DNA of 64,000 nt, taken from contig CAZFNI010000003.1 in NCBI GenBank assembly GCA_964520655.1, positions 1-64,000 of the forward strand, given 5' to 3'. Numbering within the stretch: the first letter of the stretch is position 1; every line of letters starts with the position of its first letter. Positions 59,876 through 64,000 of this stretch are shown piece after piece. Below the pieces are notes generated by a model. The model did no database searches. It was not told where the DNA came from and saw only the letters and a list, made by a program, of their open reading frames with translations. A program made the position numbers and the translations under genes. Origin of the DNA: JACQQW01 sp964520655. Lineage in GTDB: Bacteria > Omnitrophota > Gorgyraeia > Zapsychrales > Fredricksoniimonadaceae.

Positions 59876-60742
59876 ATGCCGATACGCTTAAATGATTTTC
59901 GCGTACCCCAGGGCCGCAACATTGACTTAAAAGAGCGGCCGACCCTAGCCAAGCCTTTCTATCATTCCAAGCAGGATTTCCAGGACATTTTAAGCGGGCA
60001 CATCGACCAGATGCGCCGTCTGCAGAACATCCTCTATGCGCATAATCAATATGCCTTGTTGTTGATCTTCCAGGCCATGGACGCGGCAGGCAAGGACAGC
60101 GCCATCAAGCATGTGATGTCCGGGGTCAACCCTCAGGGATGTCAGGTTTATAGTTTCAAGCATCCCAGTCCCGAAGAATTAGACCATGATTTTTTATGGC
60201 GGACGACACGGTGCCTGCCGGAGCGCGGGCGTATCGGGATCTTCAACCGTTCCTATTATGAAGAAGTGCTGGTGGTGCGCGTGCATCCGGAGATCTTAAA
60301 AGCGCAGAATATCCCCCAGGATGAACTGGACCCCAAGACCATTTGGCAGAAACGATACGCGTCGATCGTAGAACTGGAGGCGCATTTGCACCGTAACGGG
60401 ACCAAGGTTCTCAAGTTTTTCCTGCATGTTTCCAAAGAGGAGCAGCGCAAACGCTTTTTAAAACGACTGGATGATCCATCGAAGAACTGGAAATTTTCCA
60501 GCGCGGATATGAATGAACGTCATTTCTGGAAAGATTACATGAACGCGTACGCGCAATGCCTGGAGCATACAAGCACCGAAGATTGCCCCTGGTATGTGGT
60601 GCCCGCGGATGATAAACCCAATGCCCAGTTGATCATCTCCCAGGCGATCATTGAGGCAATGGCCAAGCTTCATATGGATTACCCGAAAATGAGCCGGGAA
60701 CAGCTTAAAGATATCGAAACGCTGCGTTCCCAATTGACGTAA
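59876..60742 (+). CDS. ppk2: Polyphosphate kinase 2 family protein
   Basis: 288 residues. It transfers phosphate between polyphosphate and nucleotides. The Walker A-like motif is FQAMDAAGKDSAIKHVMSGV (about residues 62-81), the Walker B-like segment IGIFNRSYYEEVLVVRVHPE and the lid RKRFLKRLDDPSKNWKFS. The phrase VMSGVNPQGCQVYSFKHPSPEE resembles class III PPK2 enzymes, which can phosphorylate both NMPs and NDPs; the class is my best guess. The protein is full length. Confidence 0.88.
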   Translation: MPIRLNDFRVPQGRNIDLKERPTLAKPFYHSKQDFQDILSGHIDQMRRLQNILYAHNQYALLLIFQAMDAAGKDSAIKHVMSGVNPQGCQVYSFKHPSPEELDHDFLWRTTRCLPERGRIGIFNRSYYEEVLVVRVHPEILKAQNIPQDELDPKTIWQKRYASIVELEAHLHRNGTKVLKFFLHVSKEEQRKRFLKRLDDPSKNWKFSSADMNERHFWKDYMNAYAQCLEHTSTEDCPWYVVPADDKPNAQLIISQAIIEAMAKLHMDYPKMSREQLKDIETLRSQLT

Positions 60743-60757
60743 CATTTGAGAAAGGAC

Positions 60758-61135
60758 ATGATCGTGGATAGACGTGCGACCTGTTTAAACTGCATGGACG
60801 GCCGTGTACAGCTTCCGGTCTTAAACTGGATCATGGGGCATAACCCTGTTGATTTCGTGGACGTGGTCACGGAAGCGGGTATGGATGGCGTTCTGGCCAA
60901 GCAACAGGATATTAACGAGATCATCCGCAGCATCAATGTCTCGGTCAATCTCAATAAATCCGCCTCGATCTTCATCGTCGGGCATTATGATTGCCGCGGG
61001 AATCCCGTGGACGAAGATACGCATAAGGCCGAGATCGCTGAGTCGGTTAAACGGCTTAAGGCCCAATGGACGAAAATGCCTATTTCGGGGCTTTGGGTCA
61101 ACAGCCGCTGGCAGGTGGACTTAGTCTGCTCCTAA
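60758..61135 (+). CDS. Small beta-carbonic-anhydrase-like protein
   Basis: 125 residues. It has CLNCMDGRVQLPVL, matching the CxDxR zinc/catalytic dyad of beta-carbonic anhydrases, and VGHYDCRGNP, matching HxxC. Both zinc-binding parts are present, but the protein is little more than half the usual length and lacks most of the C-terminal half. Similar mini versions occur in anaerobes and their activity is unproven. The start is ambiguous: ATG at 60758 is close to GAGAAAGG, while a GTG at 60764 has better spacing. Confidence 0.65.
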   Translation: MIVDRRATCLNCMDGRVQLPVLNWIMGHNPVDFVDVVTEAGMDGVLAKQQDINEIIRSINVSVNLNKSASIFIVGHYDCRGNPVDEDTHKAEIAESVKRLKAQWTKMPISGLWVNSRWQVDLVCS

Positions 61136-61141
61136 AGGGAT

Positions 61142-62572
61142 ATGGACAAGCTCAGAACAATCGTGTTTGTTGTTTTGACCGCCGTGCTGCTGGCAGTTCT
61201 GGGGCTGGTCTATTTCCCTTCTTTGTACCACGTCGCCCGCAGCGATCAGTTAAGTTATCTTTCCGCATTAGGCTTGACCCATGACTGGTATTCCCTGGCT
61301 GTTTCAACAATAGACCTTAACCGCAAGAGCTGGTTTCCCGGCGGTGATGCGGCATTGTTCCGTCCTGTTTTATATTTTTTGCTGGGCAATGAGAGGTATT
61401 TCTTTGAGTATGATTACTGGTATTGGCAGCTGACCGGAGTGCTGCTGCATATCATCGCCTGCGGTCTTTTGTTTAGAGTATTGTGGCGCATCCGGCCCGG
61501 CATCGGCGCGGTGTGCTCGGCTGCGTTCTTCGCGTTCCAATTTTCCAATCTTGAAGCGGTCATCTGGCATCATATCAACGGATATATCCTTTTTGCTGTT
61601 TTTATCCTCGCGGCGCTTGATCATTTCGTAAAATGGACGCGCGATAAGGTCATCACCGATAAAGTGATCCCCATGAATATCTTTCTGACACTGGCATGTT
61701 TGACCTATGAAGGGGGTGTTTGGTACTGTTTGTGTTTTGCCTTTGTCATGCGCTGCCGACAGTTATTATTACCCGTCGGTATTTATACGGTCTTAAACCT
61801 GGCCAACATTGTGTGTCATCCGGATATGGTTTCGAGCGTCTTCTTAGGGAAGGGTGTTGCTGGGGCGCATTTCTGGCAATCCTGGTTTTTGACCATCCAG
61901 TGGTTTCTCTGTGCGGGACTTTTTCTGCGGTCGGAAGATATCATTTTTGCGCCCCGTCTTGGGCTGCGGCCGGATTTTATCATGCCCCCGGGCGGCCTTA
62001 ATGGGGGCAGTCTGTTGGTAGTGGTGTTATCTGCGGCGGTTGGGTTTGTGTTTTGGCAGCGCCGTCATCAGCTGAAAGAATATTTGCAATTACAGACGTT
62101 GCTGATCCTGATGCTGGCAGGGTATGTGATGATCATCGTGTGCGGGAGGGTGATGAGCCGCGGTGTCCATGATGGTTTGGGTAATACGCTGTACTATCTT
62201 TATAATTTTTGGATCCTGGCCGTCGTAGCTGTTTATGCATTGGCCCAGTCCTTTAAACGTGGGAAAGCGCTGCTGCTCGCGGGCATGATCGTGTTGACAG
62301 TGTTCAATGCCCAAAACATTTACCGCATGAATACGTTCATGGCTCGCGCGTTCGTCCCCGAGCGCGGGTTTGTCGTTTACTTGAGGGATTTTATCCGCAG
62401 CCATCGTACAGAGAAGGATTTTTCTTTTACAGTGGCGCAACATTGTCCCGGGCATTATTATCAAATGATCCCCTCCCGCGACGGCCGGGGGTTAAAAAAA
62501 TTCACGTTTGCGCAGCTGTTGTACCCGCAGTATTATAAGGAAATTGATGCTAAATATGTGATCGGAGAATAA
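61142..62572 (+). CDS. Polytopic membrane protein, possible GT-C-type glycosyltransferase
   Basis: 476 residues with ten or more helices. After the first helix comes ARSDQLSYLSALGLTHDW, an acidic loop of the kind seen in GT-C fold glycosyltransferases, and helices rich in Trp and Phe follow. The C-terminal ending (about 100 residues) is soluble. I see no certain catalytic motif and cannot name the substrate. AAGGGAT precedes the ATG; the next gene begins 5 bp after its stop. Confidence 0.55.
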   Translation: MDKLRTIVFVVLTAVLLAVLGLVYFPSLYHVARSDQLSYLSALGLTHDWYSLAVSTIDLNRKSWFPGGDAALFRPVLYFLLGNERYFFEYDYWYWQLTGVLLHIIACGLLFRVLWRIRPGIGAVCSAAFFAFQFSNLEAVIWHHINGYILFAVFILAALDHFVKWTRDKVITDKVIPMNIFLTLACLTYEGGVWYCLCFAFVMRCRQLLLPVGIYTVLNLANIVCHPDMVSSVFLGKGVAGAHFWQSWFLTIQWFLCAGLFLRSEDIIFAPRLGLRPDFIMPPGGLNGGSLLVVVLSAAVGFVFWQRRHQLKEYLQLQTLLILMLAGYVMIIVCGRVMSRGVHDGLGNTLYYLYNFWILAVVAVYALAQSFKRGKALLLAGMIVLTVFNAQNIYRMNTFMARAFVPERGFVVYLRDFIRSHRTEKDFSFTVAQHCPGHYYQMIPSRDGRGLKKFTFAQLLYPQYYKEIDAKYVIGE

Positions 62573-62577
62573 GACAA

Positions 62578-63651
62578 GTGATAAGAACTATAGTTTTCGT
62601 TCTGTTTTTTTGTGTTGGGGTTGTTGTCTGTCAAGCCGGTGAAGTCCCTAAAGGCATGTTCGTCTGGTCTCTGGAAGAACATCCTGTGCTTTCCAGCGTC
62701 GGACAGATCGAGCGGATGATCGCCTTTGCCAAGAAAGAGGGGATAAGGGATATCTTTGTCCAGGTCTATCGGGGTAATAAATCCTGGTTTCCCTCAGAGG
62801 CGGCCGATGATGAGCCCTATCGTTTATGCCGCAAACAAGTCGGTCAGGATGCCTTTGCGCTGCTCATTGAGAAGGCGCACGCTCAAGGTATTGCCGTGCA
62901 CGCGTGGATGAATATGTTGAGTTTAGGCGGCAACACCGATGCGCCGCTGCTTAAAAAATACGGTAGTTCTATTTTGACCAAGAACAGGGAACCCAAACGG
63001 ACGCTGGCAGATTATAAGATCGACAATCAATATTTTTTGGAACCGACCGACCGGAGAGTTATTCGTACTTGTGTTAAATTGGTCGATGAGGTTCTAAGCC
63101 AATATCCAGCGCTTGACGGCATACAGTTCGATTATATCCGTTATCCCGACGTACATCCGTTTTATGGCTATTCTGACGACAATATCGTCCGCTACAAACG
63201 GGCGGCCAATAAAATACGGGTGGTGGAAAGCGACCCGGCATGGAAACAATGGAAACGCGATTCAGTCACGGCATTATTAAAACGATTGGTCGATGAGGCT
63301 AAACACATTAACCCCAAGATCCATGTCTCAACGACCGGCTGCCTTTCCTATGGGAGGGCTTTGGATGAAGCCATGCAGGATTGGCCATCGTGGATCAATA
63401 CAGGGTTGGTTGAGTTTGTGACGCTGATGAATTATCCCCAGGATACGGCGACGTACATTAACAACATTAAGGGTATCAAGATGCATCTGCAGAACTTAAA
63501 CCGGGTCAATATGGCGGTTGGGCTTTATAAGAATGTGCAGAGTCCCGCGGTCTTTAAAGAACATTATGCGGCTTGTCTAGAGGGATCGCCTAGAAGCTGT
63601 GTTTTTTTCCATTACAATAACTTTTTAGAAAATCCTGACCTAACAATGTAA
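62578..63651 (+). CDS. Exported glycoside-hydrolase-like protein, GHL10 type
   Basis: 357 residues. A signal peptide (IRTIVFVLFFCVGVVVCQAG) is followed by a TIM-barrel start, GMFVWSLEEHP, then GIRDIFVQVYRG, HAWMNML and the GHL10 motif LDGIQFDYIRYP (about residues 178-189). This DUF187/GHL10 family is related to glycosidases but biochemical data are scarce. The start is GTG at 62578, 5 bp after the previous gene. Confidence 0.75.
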   Translation: MIRTIVFVLFFCVGVVVCQAGEVPKGMFVWSLEEHPVLSSVGQIERMIAFAKKEGIRDIFVQVYRGNKSWFPSEAADDEPYRLCRKQVGQDAFALLIEKAHAQGIAVHAWMNMLSLGGNTDAPLLKKYGSSILTKNREPKRTLADYKIDNQYFLEPTDRRVIRTCVKLVDEVLSQYPALDGIQFDYIRYPDVHPFYGYSDDNIVRYKRAANKIRVVESDPAWKQWKRDSVTALLKRLVDEAKHINPKIHVSTTGCLSYGRALDEAMQDWPSWINTGLVEFVTLMNYPQDTATYINNIKGIKMHLQNLNRVNMAVGLYKNVQSPAVFKEHYAACLEGSPRSCVFFHYNNFLENPDLTM

Positions 63652-63668
63652 GACTTAAGGAGATCATT

Positions 63669-64000
63669 ATGGAAGGGCATCATCATGTGGACGCTAAGGA
63701 CGTATTTGGCAGGAATGTGGGGATATTGGTTGCGGTGCTGGCGTTATTCTTAAGTGCGGCGACCATCCTGGCGCATCGCGCTCACACAGACACGATCATT
63801 TCCGCTAATAAAGCGGCAAATTCTTGGTCGCATTATCAAGCCAAGCGCATTCGTGCTTATCAGGCGGAAATGAACGGCGATCTGATCAAGCTTGTCGCTG
63901 GGGGGAATCCATCCAGCGCGGCAGTTTTAGATGATCTGGCCCGCCAGTCCAAGAAATATGAGAGCGACCTGGAACATATCAAGGAAGAAGCAGAGGCGCA
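63669..64000 (+). CDS. DUF4337-type small membrane protein, 3' end outside the window
   Basis: The frame is open from ATG 63669 to the window end (110 codons). There is an N-terminal helix VGILVAVLALFLSAATILA (about 15-33) and the sequence SANKAANSWSHYQAKRIR, typical of the DUF4337 family, followed by a Lys/Glu-rich helical stretch. AAGGAG lies 7 nt before the ATG. The function of the family is not known. The gene is 17 bp downstream of the GHL10 gene. Confidence 0.75.
   Translation, partial: MEGHHHVDAKDVFGRNVGILVAVLALFLSAATILAHRAHTDTIISANKAANSWSHYQAKRIRAYQAEMNGDLIKLVAGGNPSSAAVLDDLARQSKKYESDLEHIKEEAEA

Noticed and set aside
1..64000. CRISPR arrays, rRNA operons, tRNAs, prophage or integrase genes
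   Set aside because: I looked for regularly spaced direct repeats, rRNA and tRNA signatures and recombinase motifs, and found none that I could support.

Overview
The window comes from a diderm (Gram-negative type) bacterium of roughly 50% GC. Several proteins look like outer-membrane beta-barrels, there is a lipoprotein with a lipobox, type IV prepilin-like proteins, and many c-type cytochromes with their own maturation machinery. The gene mix suggests a free-living or groundwater/sediment candidate-phylum lineage with anaerobic respiration. Omnitrophota or a relative is my guess (low confidence); no rRNA or other phylogenetic marker was available to test it.

Layout. 0-12 kb is mostly housekeeping: the end of a 2-hydroxyacid dehydrogenase, a secreted beta-propeller protein, an unusual SDR, release factor 3, an ArsP-like permease, a B12-binding radical SAM protein, a DbpA-type helicase and a phosphofructokinase. 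11.6-18 kb holds a membrane ferredoxin, a TPR/beta-barrel protein, a duplicated-domain lipoprotein and the system II cytochrome c assembly pair ResB/CcsA. 18-20.8 kb is the anaerobic ribonucleotide reductase pair nrdDG, preceded by two NrdR-like boxes. 20.8-32 kb is the heart of the window: a PAS histidine kinase, two response regulators, glutamyl-tRNA reductase, then monoheme cytochrome - DmsE/MtrA-like multiheme cytochrome - MtrB/PioB-like porin - NapC/NirT-like heptaheme - hemerythrin - CbcL-like (11 c-hemes plus cytochrome b) - PAS/LuxR regulator. This has the composition of a quinol-to-outer-membrane electron conduit, i.e. an extracellular electron transfer system.

32-44 kb is metal handling and repair: a metal P-type ATPase, Ogt, an ene-reductase, a cupredoxin, an FTR1 iron permease fused in frame to a beta-barrel, a Fur-family regulator with a zinc-type ABC transporter (znuACB), photolyase and a U32 protein. 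44-54 kb has a stand-alone glutamate-synthase-like protein, a Rho-like ATPase without the RNA-binding domain, NnrS, an MbfA-like iron exporter, a methyltransferase, three minor prepilins, a subtilase and an entericidin-like peptide. 54-64 kb has an ABC-F protein, a 399-bp non-coding element with terminal inverted repeats, a MatC-like carrier, a glycine-rich exported protein, a cold-shock protein with an attenuator-like leader, PPK2, a small carbonic-anhydrase-like protein, a polytopic membrane protein, a GHL10-type protein and the start of a DUF4337 protein.

The parts fit together around respiration. HemA supplies heme, ResB/CcsA attach it, the CbcL-like and NapC-like proteins take electrons from quinol, and the DmsE-like cytochrome with its porin carries them across the outer membrane. 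No terminal extracellular cytochrome was seen in the window. Many genes are packed with ATGA overlaps. A notable subset instead has a good -10 box only 6-10 nt before the ATG and no Shine-Dalgarno, which suggests frequent leaderless transcripts. The only stretch over 300 bp without a gene is 56071-56488. I saw no tRNA, rRNA or CRISPR array.
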